64,000 nt of DNA from Hybos culiciformis (GCA_964007475.1 OZ023275.1:38745381-38809380); one strand, 5' to 3'; shown: positions 24,987 through 39,024, counted from the stretch's first letter. Notes: generated from the sequence alone by a model not told the origin. Program-made: numbers and translations.

Positions 24987-25804
24987 TGCTAAAGATACAG
25001 TCGACAAAGTTCACGCGCGTATGCGCACGTAAAAAATCAAATTGTATGAAAATGTATGAGACTGGTTATACGCAACGACGTAAAACGTAGCTTACGCGCG
25101 TAAAAGTTGAAATATTTTAACTTTCCCAGTATTTAACGCCGTAGATTGTTGAAATCATTTGTTATTGTTTTTTTGGTGTTGCCAAATTTTAAATTTTTCT
25201 TTTACAAATTTAATATAAAAATTACTGGCGCAAATAAAGTTTACGTATACTCTCCCGATTTCGTTAAAACTTGGTGAAAGGGTAGAGGTGGTTCCCAAAC
25301 GCCCAAATCCGAGAGGGTTTGTGCAGAAAAGCCCTTGTTTCTGAGATATGGCCTTCCAAAGTTTTCATAAATTAGGTGGGAATAAAAGTGCATTTTTTCG
25401 CAACAAATTTTTTTTATGTTGAATGAAGGATGGAGGCTGCTTCCTTCAAACCTCCAGGGCTTTTTATTTGGCTTACTTATACTGGATACCTAATGGGAAA
25501 TTTTGGACGGTCGTATCTCTGAAACGGAGGCTTGTGGGCCAAATTCCTCTTTTAGGGATCGTCTCTACCCTTTCACCAAGTTTTTTTTTTGAGCAATTTT
25601 TCCCATATAAAAAAAAGATTTAAAACTTATTTACCAATAGTTTATAAATAAATATTTTTTTTTCTTAAAATAGCAACAGTAACTTCTTATTCTCTTTTGT
25701 TTTTCGCATGTGAACGGCGTTGAGCATAACAAGTAAAAAAAACCAGTTTTATTTATTTTTTTACGTGCATACGCGCGTGAACTACGTCGACTGTATCTTT
25801 AGCA
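24987..25804. mobile_element. 818-bp non-autonomous inverted-repeat element with terminal repeats of about 50 bp
   Basis: Both ends, read inward, start TGCTAAAGATACAGTCGAC, then a two-base difference, then AGTTCACGCGCGTATG, and finish with CACGTAAAAAA, giving termini of about 50 bp. The trinucleotide TAA flanks both sides (24984-24986 and 25805-25807) and could be the target duplication. Internally AAACTTGGTGAAAGGGTAGA (from 25267) is exactly inverted at 25564-25583, and weaker symmetry extends inward on both arms (TTTCTGAGATATGG and its diverged inverse), so most of the element can fold back. No transposase is present, and the small frames inside are incidental. A 3-bp TAA duplication would suit PIF/Harbinger-type MITEs, but the terminal sequence does not let me name a superfamily. 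Confidence 0.82.
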
Positions 25805-25807
25805 TAA

Positions 25808-28800
25808 AACGTCAAAATTAATTGGCCAATTTGTTATATTTTATTACTTACTTTGTTACAAGATAAATTTTTTAAATTTACTGGTAATTTCACTTAGATA
25901 CATTTATCTACAAAGATATCTTTGAGAATAGAAGAGTCACCACTGGCCGCATTACAATTATAAAATCAAAAACATCCTATATGTTTAGCAAATGCACATC
26001 TTTGAAAGAAATAAAATGTTGCACAGAAGTTCTTTAAATTCAAAATAAAGTATTTTTTTTATAGTAATTTATGGATCGGGTTTTGTTTTGTTAAACTTGT
26101 GTTTTTATGTTTTAAAATTCGTAATTTAGGAATCATAAATTATAATTCAATTCGAAGAAATAAAGTTTTTAACTAATTTTCATCAATTGACTACTGATAT
26201 TATTTTTTTTCAAAACATATTGCCGTTTACTTTTTATTTCATTAATTAAACGTATACAAATTTACAATAAGTTGTATTTTGTTGTATTATGAAAAATTTA
26301 TATGTTTTAATTTGAAACAAATTGGTTTTTTAATTGACTTGTAGGTATTTATGATTTTATTTTTTTGTGATCATTACTTCAGAACTTAGTAAAAGAGCTG
26401 AGAAAATTATAAATATGTGTACACTTATCTCACAGTAATGTAAACCCTTCATTATTCTGACATTGTATTACCGAAACGCTGAATTGCCTTGGACACGAAC
26501 TTAACAACTTTCAGATTACATTTAAAAATATTTTAAAAACATTAATAAAAAAAATCCTTTATTGATTTTCATCAACGATATTATATTGTTTTCGAGACAA
26601 TTTTTATTATTGTTTATTTTTTTTTTTCTTTCCTTAAGGATAAAATTATGACAAATATTCTGTACCACCAGAAGACTTTTATTAAAGTAACTCGAATAAA
26701 AAATAAAGTTCAAAAGAATTAAGAAATAATATCCAGTAGATTTAGAAGAAATTTATAAGAATGTGTCAAATCGATAAATTAAAATTTTTATTTCATTTAA
26801 ATATAAAATGTATATATAATATGTATATTATATAAAAATACAAAACATATTATTATTTTTTGCAATATTTATATATATTCAAATTAAAATTAATAACTTG
26901 ACATTAAAAAAAAAAATCGTAATAAAAAGTGATATATTATTTTCGGTAAATTAAAATAGTTTTCTTTGAACATTCTGGAATTTCTTTTATTGGAGTTTAA
27001 CAAAAAGAAAAAAGTTTATGAACATGTTTTAATTTATGGGCTCTAAAATTAGCCATCACGTAGGTTGCTGGTTTTCTAAATAGTTCGGAGACTCATAAAC
27101 ATATAGTTGGAATAATTTATAATTTTATTATTTCATTTAAGTTTTTGATTTTTTGAAACAATTTATTTTGCATATTATTTTATAATTCGAAAAAATATAT
27201 AGTTTTTATTGGATTCAATATTGCTTGTTGCTCTTAATAATGAAAATCCAAAGTTTTCCAATATTAAAGTTGGCATTGTCTCAAATTTTCAAAAATTATT
27301 TATAAAAAATGGTTTAAATTTGAATAAGTAATTAGTTTCGGCTGCACATAAAATTATCTTTTCCTCATTACTATAAAATCTAAATACTAGATGAATATTG
27401 CAATACCAGCTGATAGATCAATAGGAAGAACGGTGTTCGGAGTAATATCAAACCTTGAATGCATAGTTATAGAAAATGAATTTTTAAAATATTACGCATT
27501 TAAATTGATCAAACTTTTATTACGATTACAATGACATTGCTATATCGAAAAACTATATTAAAAAATATTGATATGTGTGATAAAGAATCGATAATGTATA
27601 TTTAACTCATCTTCATAAGAGAATAATTCTAACAAAGGCGAATAAAAAGATGTTATAATAATAATAATCAGTAATAAAAATCGATAAAAAAAGGTTCCAC
27701 AATTTGATCAACAACATAAGAATATCTTTTTTATCAATAAAGGACGATGATTCATATTAAAAGGAATTTCTTGTAACTTTTTTTTTTTAAATGTGTAATA
27801 TTAGAATGTCTGAACGTCAAATTTTTATTCTAAATTTTAAATAACAGAAGAAAACTTGTACATTTATATGTAATAGGAATGTATTTTATTGATAGTATTT
27901 AAAATATTTTTATGGAATATACTATTAATTGGAACAAGAAATATAAGTTACTGTTATATATCAATATAATGATGATAAACCAGTCTTATTAGTAAGTTCC
28001 TGCATGTAATACTACTCTTTTCCTTATTATGCAGACTCAGACACAGGCCATATAAAATTGTTTTTTGCCGAAAATTTGGACTTTGATCGTCACAATTATT
28101 TCACAAAATTCCCATGAGAATAGTTTTTTTTTCAAGTTAAAACCCCATTAATTACAATCTTAGAACATAATGTCATATCTTTCAAACACTTCTTTTCGTT
28201 AAAGTGCATAGCGTGTATAAATTAAAATAAACTTCTGAACGAGAAATGTCAAACATTTCTTGTTAATATTTAAAGTGACAAAACGTCCTTTTTCTTAAAA
28301 CTTTTTTATTTCTTTTTGATTATTGTTATTATATTAATAAATTTGTAAATGAAATAAAATTATATTCCATCATAAAAGTCCAAACTGTCTAAAACATTAT
28401 ATGAGAAGTTTATTTTTTATTTTAAATAGAATCAAGAAGAGAAAAAATATCTTATTTTTTTGTAGCTATCAGTCAGTCTAGAAATACGATAATAAAAAAA
28501 AACATCTTAATTCAAAAATTTTTAATTTATACTGTATATTGTCTTTGAACGATTGGACTATCTTACATTGCTCGCCATCATAATGATTGTCCTCTTGTCC
28601 AAAATAAAGAATGACACCAGTGCTATTGCGAATGATCAGAATACTTCATAAATATACTTTATTTGTCTTTAAGACATCAAAAATTCTTCTTGTACATTTC
28701 TTGGTGCCATTTGACTACAATTTCGGTCTCTCTCTGTTAATCATAATTAAAATTATTTTCGAATTTGTATAGTTTACTCATAAAAATCACTTGTTAGCTG

Positions 28801-31800
28801 TCTCAATTCTGATTTAATCACCCAAATGTGAAAAGATAAAGTTTGTTTTTCAATTTTTTATTTATTTATTTAATTTTTTTTTTTTTAATGTTTTAGGCCC
28901 AAATATTAAAACCATTTTATATTAAAAAAAAAAATAAAATCAGTATAATGTTAAAAAAAAAAAAATTAAAATGGATTTATAATTTCGATAAAAGATTCAA
29001 CTGTCAATCAACCATTTTGATGATGTTTCTTTACCTGGTTCTATTTAATTTATTTTTCATTGAAGATTAAAATTGTAATAAAACAGTTCAACAAATATTT
29101 CTAAATATTAACATCATATTAGATGAATTTTCTTAGAAATTTTTATATATGCTCAATATTTTTTTTTGATATTTTTTCCATAGTTGTCGAAACAATTCAA
29201 AATTTATATAAAGAAAGAAAAACAACTTATGAGCATATCGTGAATCGGTTTCTCGAAACAGGTGTAATGAATAAGCAGTAACAATTGAATCTATACATAT
29301 TTAAAATTAACTGAATTTTTTGACATTTCATTTAACATAAATATATAAGTTGAAATTTCTTTGATTAATAGAGCGCAATATTTGGACGATTTTTTTTAAA
29401 GCTAATCTTAAGATCTTTTTTTCTATTATAACGCCTGGCAATAATAGTGATTGCTTTGGTTTCACTTTATAATACAAAATCTATGTACTTGATACAATTA
29501 GTGTGTAGAACAAACGTATAAAATAACTGGTGCTGTAATTAGCAAATTCTTTAATAAATTTTAAATAATTTCACAATAATTATCTTAATGATTTTATTAT
29601 TTTTTATTTTTTTTTAATAATTTATGCGACAATTAATAAAAAATAAAAATTATATTTTAATACAAATTATATTTAAATAAAATTATGAAAATCATCTCCA
29701 GTAGCGCGCTTTTACTGGGAAAATACAATAATTCTGTACATGATATAAAAAAAAATTTCCAAGTATACAAAGGCCAACACAAATTAGTAACAAAAAAAAA
29801 AAAAACAAGAATGATTTTCAAAAATACCTTGGAATTTTATAATTTTTTTTTTTTGATATCATTATGAAATTTTTTAAAGAAAATATTTTCATAACAAGTT
29901 AAAATCTCCAAGTAAAATGCTTGTTTAACAAAAAACAAAATTATTTTTTTTTTCTATAACAAATTTTTTATTTTTATTTTTTTTTATAAATTAGGCATAT
30001 TTTCGATAAAATAATATTAAAAATGTTATTTTTTTTTTGGCGGCTTAATGAAGGCAACATGCTATATATACATTCAAATTTTATAAAACATCAAATTTAT
30101 CACATAACAAAAATGAATACAAATTATTTTATTTTATTTTTTGTAAGAAAATTTGTAACAAACACCTTTTTGGCATGTTATTCAGATACAGCAAAAATAT
30201 GATAAAAAATGATAGGGGTCGAAAACCAGCATTTTGTGTTATAATTCTAAATATTTGGTGGTATTACAAATCATTTCTGTGAATTTCTATAACAAAACGA
30301 TATAGATAACTACTATTTTACGATATAGATAACTACTATTTTACTATTTTACGCAAGCTAATACTTCCACATGAACATGAACTGTGTATATTTATCTGTG
30401 GTATAATTCTTCACAATTGGATAAAGCAAATTCAGATTCTTATCATAAATAAAAATCCAACTAATAATAATAATTTCAAATTTATTTGCAGAAACTTCTA
30501 AAAACCAACTTTATTATCATTCAATTTTGATGTTAAGTAAAAGTTTTCGAAAAGTATTTAACAATTTTTGTCTTTAAAAAAAAAATTATAAATTAGATAA
30601 CGAATCACCATCCACAAAATATATGTTATTCTTATTATTTTACAAATATTATTCATACAATCATAAAAATTCTGACAATGTGATTAAACTACCTGTGGGA
30701 TTAAGCTACTGGGCATTTTTTTTTTTATTTAATATATATAATATATACTTTAATTACAAAACGAGAATTTTTATAATGAAACATAAATAAAAAAAAAAAT
30801 GTTTGTATAAATAAAAGCCCTTTGATGTCTTTTCACACCACTTTTTCAATTAAAACATTTTTTTCGGAAATTATAAATTTATTTATTTTTTATAAAGTGA
30901 ATGAAAAGTAAAGAAACAAAAATCTGACAATTTTGTTTTGAACTAACCTAACTATCTATATCTATAACTTTTTTTTTGTTTATAAAAATTTAGATACTAA
31001 TATATAAAATATACATACTTGTGACTTCCAACTATACAAAATTTTTCAGCTTTCTCATTATTAAAAGCTTTACTTTCGTGTATAATACAAAAAGTTGAAA
31101 TGTATATATGCAATAAAAAATAATATGTTAAAGCATATTATGTTGTAAATACAAAAATCTTATGGCGAAGACGCTTGTTAAGTTTATTTTAAGTTAAGTT
31201 CTATTTCTCACTATAAAACCAATAACTTGATTTTTAACATATAAACTAGAACTGTCCAGTAAAATATAATCGAAATGAAAGACTTTTCAACAACCGCATT
31301 ATTTCTAATATTAAAACCAAAAATAATTTAAAAAATAATTAAAGAATTATTTTGTTAAAAAAAAAAACTACTGCTGTGAGTGAGTATCTTATTATTCGGA
31401 AGTTAAATATACTTAATTGAGGGCATTTTTTTTTTTTTTTTCAAATTTCATCAAAGAAAATTTTCTTTTTATTTTGTTCCACTTTGATTTTATTCATTCG
31501 AATACAAAAAATAAAAATAAAAAATACAAAATTAAATAAATAACGAAGAAAAATGTAATCAAAGTTCTTTTATTCAATTAAAAAAAATGAAATTTTCTTC
31601 TTTTTTATTTTTATTATCTCAGAAAAAAATAAAATAATATTCCAGAAGCAAATGAAAATCAGTATGGTCCGGAATATTAAATAAAAAAAAAAAATAAAAA
31701 AAAACACAAACAATTTTAAACAAATCTGAGAAATTATTTATGGATATAAATTATGATCATTGCATGAGAATATTTTACATACAAAAATACATATTTATTT

Positions 31801-32067
31801 TTTTATTTTTTACATTTGATTAAACAAAAAGAAACGGCCAAATAATATTTTGTTTCATTTTTATATTTTTTATCATATTTGTGAACTTATGTATATTATA
31901 CATTTTCAAGGGAATTTCTTTCAATTTTATACTGTTCAATAAGAAATGAAAAAAAAAAAAAGTTATACTGAATTGGACAATGACAATAATCGTGCTTCTG
32001 GAATTTCTTTTAGACTTGGGTCATTATGTCGAATTTTTTTCTTAATTTTTTTTTATGTAAAACTGGA
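25808..32067. other. Gene-poor A+T-rich stretch
   Basis: No gene is supported. It contains a 23-bp duplication at 30298-30343 and numerous poly-A/T runs. The open frames are short and low in complexity. Confidence 0.5.
30298..30343. repeat. 23-bp tandem duplication
   Basis: CGATATAGATAACTACTATT plus TTA occurs twice back to back (30298 and 30321) with no difference. The following CTATTTTACG looks like the start of a third, partial unit. It is a recent local duplication. Confidence 0.92.
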
Positions 32068-32075
32068 AGTTCACA

Positions 32076-33051
32076 TAGGGTTGCCAGTTTTTAAAAACCC
32101 GAAATCTGGACAAATTGAAATTTTATTGGTTCAAATCTGGACAAATCTGGACAAAACCTAAAGAAATCTGGATAAAAATCTGGACAAAAATGATATGATT
32201 TTTTTTCAAAATTTACCATGAAATAAATTAATTTAGTTTTTTTTATCGATCAATATAATTTTATTGCTTATTAATTCATAATGAATTCTTATTATAAATT
32301 TTGAAAATTATTATATGATACAATCTAAATTATATAAAACCAGTGCATCTTTTGTAAAGAAAAAAGCTGTAGAACTCAACATTTTTCTAGGTGGGTAGTA
32401 GCCAATTCTCAGCCACCTGACTCATTATTTAACTTTGAATGAACAAAAAGAATAGAATATCAGCACTTGCCACTATAAAGTTTTGATTTTTGTATTTTTC
32501 AGACATTTTTCTACATAAATCGGGATTGTTTTATTTAATTTTTTTTTTAATTCGTAGAATAAAGCAAAAAACCCATTTTCTCCTATTCTCAGTCTCAGCC
32601 ACCCAAACTCTATTCTCAGCCACTTTGGAGTTTTTAAAGAATTAAGCAATAAAACTCGGTTTTAAGTAATAATTTCGTTCAATTTAATTTAATTAGGAAC
32701 TATAAGTTCATAAAACCTAAATTAGAAAACTTAAAAAAAACTAAAAAATAGTTTTTATGCATTATAATTTATAATAAGAAAAGTATAAAAAAAAATATTT
32801 TAAATATAAAACGGTAGTGGAACTGAGTTTAGATGATATTTAAAATAAATTTAGTTTTTGAATACTATTTTTTGTTTCAAATTTTATTTTATCTGCTAAC
32901 AATATTGAAAAACTGGACAATCCAGATGTCCAGATTTGTGTCACCGAAATTTCTGGATTGTCCAGATGTCCAGATTTGAAAAATTTAAAATCTGGACAGG
33001 TGCCGAGAAATCTGGACAATCCAGATGAAAACTGGACGTCTGGCAACCCTA
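32076..33051. mobile_element. Non-autonomous hAT-type element with perfect 8-bp target duplication
   Basis: The termini are TAGGGTTGCCAG and its exact inverse CTGGCAACCCTA. The flanks are AGTTCACA at 32068-32075 and 33052-33059, a perfect 8-bp duplication. These are hAT hallmarks. Subterminal regions are packed with the short word TCTGGACA and its inverse TGTCCAGA, the kind of clustered motif that hAT transposases bind. The interior repeats ATTCTCAGCCAC three times (about 32404, 32585, 32612). There is no coding capacity, and the open frames entering each end simply run through the TCTGGACA repeats. The left 532 bp is also present, inverted, inside the element at 42981-43821. Confidence 0.92.
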
Positions 33052-33059
33052 AGTTCACA

Positions 33060-36000
33060 TCTTATATCAATAAGACATTGGTAGTTTGCCACATAAAATT
33101 AACATAAAACATAAAATTCTGTTCTTCGAAATCAAACTAAATTGTCATATTATACCTTAATCAGAGGTCGTTGAGTTAGACAATAGGTAGTGGAGCTATC
33201 CAGTAGAATAGAAGCCGAAGTTCGAATGTCAAATTATTTTAAGATTTACATTCGTATAGATATATGTACATTTCGTATTATGTGAGGTATATGAATGATA
33301 GGCAACTATTCGAAATTTAATAATTAAGTCTTACTTGAATGTACTTTAGAAAGTCCAAAAGTTATTAAACAGTGGAAAAATTTAAATCCAGTGTTGTTAA
33401 AGTACGAGATTTTTTCAAATTGACAGTGAACAGTACTTTAATCAAATATTACTTAAAATATTTAAAAGACAATAAGAATTCTATACTCTTTACAAACTTA
33501 AGATTATATTCGATGTTTGAATGAAGTGATCTCGATTCTGATTTATTTTTAATTCTAATTTAACCAATGTTGGCAAGAAATTTGAATTTGAACTCAAATA
33601 TTAAAATATTTTATATTATGTAGGTACATATGTATTTACGTTTTTAATTTAGGCATAATTTAATAGAATTGCTTTGTCATTTTCAGTAGCCGTAAAAAGT
33701 CCACGCACTAAAAAAACAAAAATTTCATTCGTTCATAAAGTCCAGTGACTTTTATGTTTTTAAAATGCATTTAATCATAATCATAAAAATATAAATTATG
33801 CCGAATTAAAAAAATCCATATATTTTATTTATAACAAGAATTAAAAGAACAAGAAACATGAAGTTTGACACATGTTTTCTTGAATTGATTACTATACAAA
33901 AAAAAAAATGTTTTTCTTTTCAATCGAATATGGAAAAACAACAATATTTAAATCAATATGACTTTTCTGTTAATTTTACAAAATAGAAAATATAATTCGT
34001 AATCGTGACATTTGTGATTTTGATCTTTATTGTTAGTTGGTTTTATAATTTCTGAAGTTTAAAAAAAAAAAAAAAACTATGCATTATGAACATACAAATA
34101 AAATGATGCCTTTATAATCCTGGATTCATAATCACAGTTAAATAGGTTCTAATTAGGGAATTAGGATTTTGTATTCAATTGCTATAATATGTTTATATTA
34201 TGTATAATAATAATATGAATATTTTCTATTTGACATAATAATGTGATAATTTCATTCCACGTTTTGACAGGTGATCTTAATGTTAATATAAAAAAAAAAA
34301 ATAATTTGCGTAAGTAGTTGCTGTAATGTTTTTGATGATAGAAAATATGGTATTATTTTGTAAATAAGATTATGACAATTTTTATATTATCTTCTTTTTA
34401 TTTTGATCGATTATTTTTCAAATAGTTCTCAATTTTTAAATGGACTTTGTTGACCTAATTAAATGTTAAAAAAAATATAGATACAAAATACAATTATTTA
34501 AATAATAACTCGAAATCCTGAAATTATTACAAATATTTACAACTCTTTTTATTAAAAATTATTAATTATTTTTTAATATAGTTTTTTTTCAGTCCTAAAA
34601 TCTTCAGGAATTCAAAATAATATTAAAATTTTATTACGATAAATACTTTGATGTGCAAAATTAATATAAATATTATTCAAATTTTATAGTTTCTCATTAA
34701 TAAAAATTTGAGCAATATTTTCTCATTAAATAAAAATAAAAATTTATTTTACTTTCCTATTCATTCCTTTTCAATATTTTTTATATATATACAGTATATT
34801 AAGCCCACACACTGTTTTGTTCGTACCATTTTTTGTCGATTTATTATTTGGTTTTTTTTTTCCATACTCCATACTTCATTATATACCAGGCATGCCAAAC
34901 TAAAAATGCCATCTGAGCCAAATAATTAAAAAAAAAAAAATTAAATTGGTGGTCCACAGCACAACTGACAAGCAAAAACATTTTCAAATTTCTTAGTATT
35001 TATATTTAGTATTTATATATATATAGACAAATGTAATATAGTACAATTATAGTTGTAATATACACCTCTGCTTTTGTTCTTTTTTTTATCCCGTTTTGCT
35101 TTAAAAATGAAAAAAATTACCATATGATTTAATTAAATGTCCGTCTGTGTCGGTTCATTCTTCACCAAAATGCTTATAACTAATGAACTGCAAAATCGAT
35201 CTAAATTCTTTGAATTTGAATGCTCAATTAAGTGCACCCGACTGAAGGATGAGATACTATGACTTCGGATTTGGAAGTTAGACGCTCTGAACCAGTCCAG
35301 AGTAATAAATAATTTTCATGTATGTAATTATTTTAATAAATTTCGATGAAAATTAGTTTGTTAGATAAATAATTGTTAGACCCCTATTGTTTCCAAGGTT
35401 TCGAACTGTGTTGTAAATTTCTATGAAAATTGTTATATTTGTATCATTGTATATGGCTCAAGGGTATTGGTATATGTTGTTGAAGGAACCTAAAAATAAG
35501 TTTGTGATCAAGATATATTTAAAGTAGAGTGTCTTAATTCATTTATAAAATACTGTACCATATTTTTATTTCATATTTTTTTAATTTTCGCTTACAATTT
35601 GAATTGTTTACAATATATTATGTAAAATACAAACAAACAAACGTTACTAACTATTATAATGTGAACAACTCTTAATTTCAAATTTAAAGCTAATTTTTAT
35701 ATACATTGTTTTTTTTTTTTGATAGAAATATTCATTTGATTGGCATTTCCTTTACCAAAATTAAAAAAAAAATTAAAAATAAATAAAAATTGTATAAGTA
35801 AAATCCCACCTGACCCATTTTGTAACAATTTCTACAAACACTATTAAAGAAAGAAATTCATATTTATCTATATAAATATAATTTAAAAAAAAATTGTAAA
35901 TAGAAAATAATAATAATAATTATCGTCAATATTTTAGAAAGTGAAAAATATAATATTAATAATAGAAAAGAAAAAACAATTTGTTGTGAATGAAAAATTT

Positions 36001-36927
36001 GGGCAAAACTATTTATTTCTCTCAAGATACACAAAATAATAATAAGATACGATTCAGCAACAAATACAAAAAAAAGGATCTCTTCTGTACAATATAATAA
36101 TAGAAACTAATTTCGTGTCCTCATTCTGTCACCACTTTGAATACAAACATTCAAAAAAATAATAATAATAATAATAATTTTTAGGCTTGTCAGTTACACA
36201 CCATGGAACTCATTATTTTATTTAAAAAAATAAAAATAAATAAAAGAAAACTTCATAATTTTTTTTTTGCATTTTTTCTCCTACTTTGACGTAGATTTTT
36301 CTTAATTTTATTTTTTATCTTTATATACAAAATATTTCTTTTTATTTTTAACTTTAAATATAATAGCGCTAATTTCTTAGAACTTAGTTTTTTTTTTTTT
36401 TTTAATTTGAAACTATTGTTAAGGCTGTCGGCTACACAACAAATAATTTGAACAAAAAATATAAAATGAATTTGAGACATTTAACTATCATCTTTAAAAT
36501 GTTTAAAAACAATTTTTTAATTCTATAAAAAATAATTTAAAATAAGAGATAAAAGTTTTTTGGTGTAAATGACACGTGCGAATTCCCTGGAGTTTAATTA
36601 AAAAAAAAATAAAATAAAATTATTTGTATTTATATATGCAACATATCAAAAATAAATAAATTACATAAGGTATTTTTTTATTTATAAATTCATAATATTG
36701 TCATTCATTTTTATTCATTTTTAAAAATTAATAATTACTATTAAGAAAATTCTGTGAAAATTCAATAAATATTTGGAAAAGAGACTCTATCGGTACATTC
36801 ACTTTGGTCTCTAGATAGTAAAAATAACGCTATTAAGCGATGTGGGTGATCACTGCTAGTCGATCAGAAATGAAAGCGATAAATATTTGATGAAATTCAC
36901 TTTTTAAATTAAGATTTTAGGGATTTA
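33060..36927. other. Gene-poor A+T-rich stretch
   Basis: No gene is supported. It holds the second copy of the dispersed GTCYGTC-type repeat (35134-35250), an AAT microsatellite (about 36155-36178), and a lone CAGGCATGCCAAACT at about 34888 resembling one end of a hAT element without a partner. Confidence 0.5.
35134..35250 (+). repeat. Dispersed 'GTCTGTCC' repeat, copy 2
   Basis: It shares the ordered words ATGTCCGTC, ACCAAAATGCTTATAACT and TGCAAAAT with the copy at 10771-10875. Beyond these the copies have diverged. The downstream part (GTGCACCCGACTGAAGG) is the most complex sequence in its neighbourhood but has no sustained reading frame. Confidence 0.4.
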
Positions 36928-37300
36928 CCCCCAGGTTAGACTGGATTTTTCTACTATCTTTACTTAAATGTATTGGTGAAATTTTATTATTTTATTCATC
37001 TTCTCTACTGGCAGGATTTAAATCAAGACAGTTGAGAAGATAGTTTACTGGATAGTCACAGTCAGAAAAATCTTTTACATACAAAATATAAATTTGTATG
37101 CCAGGTTTTTTTTTTATCACTGTACTCAAAAAAAAAAACAAAAAAATTTAATACAACAAAATTAAAACATGATAAAAATCTTGATAGAAATCAGGATAGT
37201 AAAAAGACACTGAATCAACTATCTTCTTACAAACACAGATAAAAAACACATACAATGATCTACTATCCGGACAGTTTACTATCCAGTCTAATCTCTGCGT
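36928..37300. repeat. Candidate MITE with TTAGACTGGAT ends
   Basis: TTAGACTGGAT near the left edge is exactly inverted as ATCCAGTCTAA near the right edge, with poorly matching outer bases and TA on both outer sides. Inside, GATAGT/ACTATC words are dense in both orientations: GAAGATAGTTTACTGGATAGT near 37037, and its look-alike inverse ACTATCCGGACAGTTTACT near 37262. The inverted core is only 11 bp, so this is a suggestion of a Tc1/mariner-type MITE, not a firm call. Confidence 0.35.
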
Positions 37301-37302
37301 TA

Positions 37303-38960
37303 GAGAATTTAAAAGTCGTTTGAAATTTTTTCCGATTTTCGTATTCGATTTGGAGTCGAATTATCATGACAACGTACTCCTTATTTTGAAAGCTGTATTT
37401 TTTGATGAGATATTATTTTGTATAGTTATAGTCAAACATATATAAAAAAAGACCAATACTTTGCATAAAAGTTGTTATGTACATAAAAGTTAAATTACGT
37501 ATTGGGAAATAATTGTTTGAATGTCCATTGCAGTGAGTTTGCTATTTTATTCAACATTAATTACTTTTGACAGCACATATAACATTGGCGTAATTTATAT
37601 TTCATTTTGAGATAAAAATTTAATTCTTACGCCGCCATAATTGGAGAAACATTTTCGAATTCCAAGTTGATTTTTTAAAAATTATTATATATAGCTGTAC
37701 ATATTTACAAGCGTCTGAATATCTTGAAAACTATATGCTTAAAAAAGTAAGAATTTACCTGGAGCTAGAGGATGAAAGTGTATATAAAAGTAATGAATTG
37801 TAAATTGTTTTGATTTATAAATATAAATAAATTTGAACAAAAAACGAAAAAAAAAAAATAAAAACAAAAATTTAACAATCAAATTATTTTTGATGTGAAA
37901 GGAACCACCTGGCACTATCCTTTTTTTTATTCACAATAGGTACGCTTGATAAAAAAAAATAGTGTTAACGATTTTCGAACCGTGATTTTTTATTTTTTGA
38001 AATCGCATATAGTCTCTCTCAATTTTAATGCAATGCCAAATAAGAATATTTTCTTTCCCTACACTATTTTTTTTTTAATTTAAAAAATTTTTCTTTTACT
38101 TTTTGTTTTATGTTTTATTTAAAAATTAATTCAATATTCATACAATTTCCTATTGGTATAATTGAGCCCGCACCGTAAACTCTTGGATCCTTTAAAACCA
38201 TAAAGTTTAAAAATATTTTTTAAAACAAAAAATAAGAAAATAAAATAGTTTCTTGTTGAAAGTTTTCTTTTTAAATTGATAATATCCAAAAATGAAACTG
38301 TTGAATGTTCTTGGATTTTTTTTTTGGCTTCTAAAACCACAAAAATTAGACTTAGGTGAATTTAGAGGCTTAATGAAATGAGAGCATATCAACAGTATTT
38401 TTTCTCAAATTAACAATTGTCTTTAATATATAAATACACATAGTTCGCTGCCCCTATAATTTCATGAAACATTAAAGCAACTTAAAAAGAACAAATTATT
38501 GAAATCATCTCTCTTAATCGTGTTTTTATATACCAAAATAAATAATAAGAAATATTTTATATGTATACAGTTTTTCTTCATTTCAGTATTTATTTTCCAA
38601 ATGAGTTAATTTTTTTTTCTTTTAAATCACTATATTTATTCTATGTAGATGAAATATATACATAAAAGAACCCTTTTTTTTGTGATTTATCTAAATTTGA
38701 AATATTTTATAATTGTATTAAATGCATTACTGTTATTTAATATAAAAAGAAAACATTGGTATTCATTACAATTGGTAGTTACACCCTGTATGTGTACTTA
38801 ACCAGGTGGAGAATTAACTTGAATAATCGTTTTGACGACTGGGGATTTGCATAAATTTCATAATAATAATAACAATGAAAAAAAAAATAATATAAAAAAA
38901 TAGAAACAGACTTGATATAAATATTATAGTTAATGAATTTTCCGTTTTTTTTTTTTATAT
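37303..38960. other. Gene-poor A+T-rich stretch
   Basis: No gene or structured repeat is recognised. A lone TACACCCTGTATG at about 38780 resembles ends of some insect transposons but has no inverted partner nearby. Confidence 0.5.
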
Positions 38961-39024
38961 GTAATTTATGGCGCCGTGACATTTGTCCGCGGGACATTTG
39001 TCCGCGATTGAATTTTCTAACTTT

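Noticed and set aside
32840..33058. Open frames containing repeated SG-L/D-like words at both ends of the 32-kb element (also 31946-32161)
   Set aside because: They are translations of the TCTGGACA subterminal repeats of a hAT element, not proteins.
34886..34905. CAGGCATGCCAAACT, similar to a Charlie/hAT end
   Set aside because: No matching inverted end or target duplication could be found. The following GGTGGTCCACAG is only suggestive.
38778..38792. TACACCCTGTATG, reminiscent of some insect transposon ends
   Set aside because: A single occurrence with no second end.
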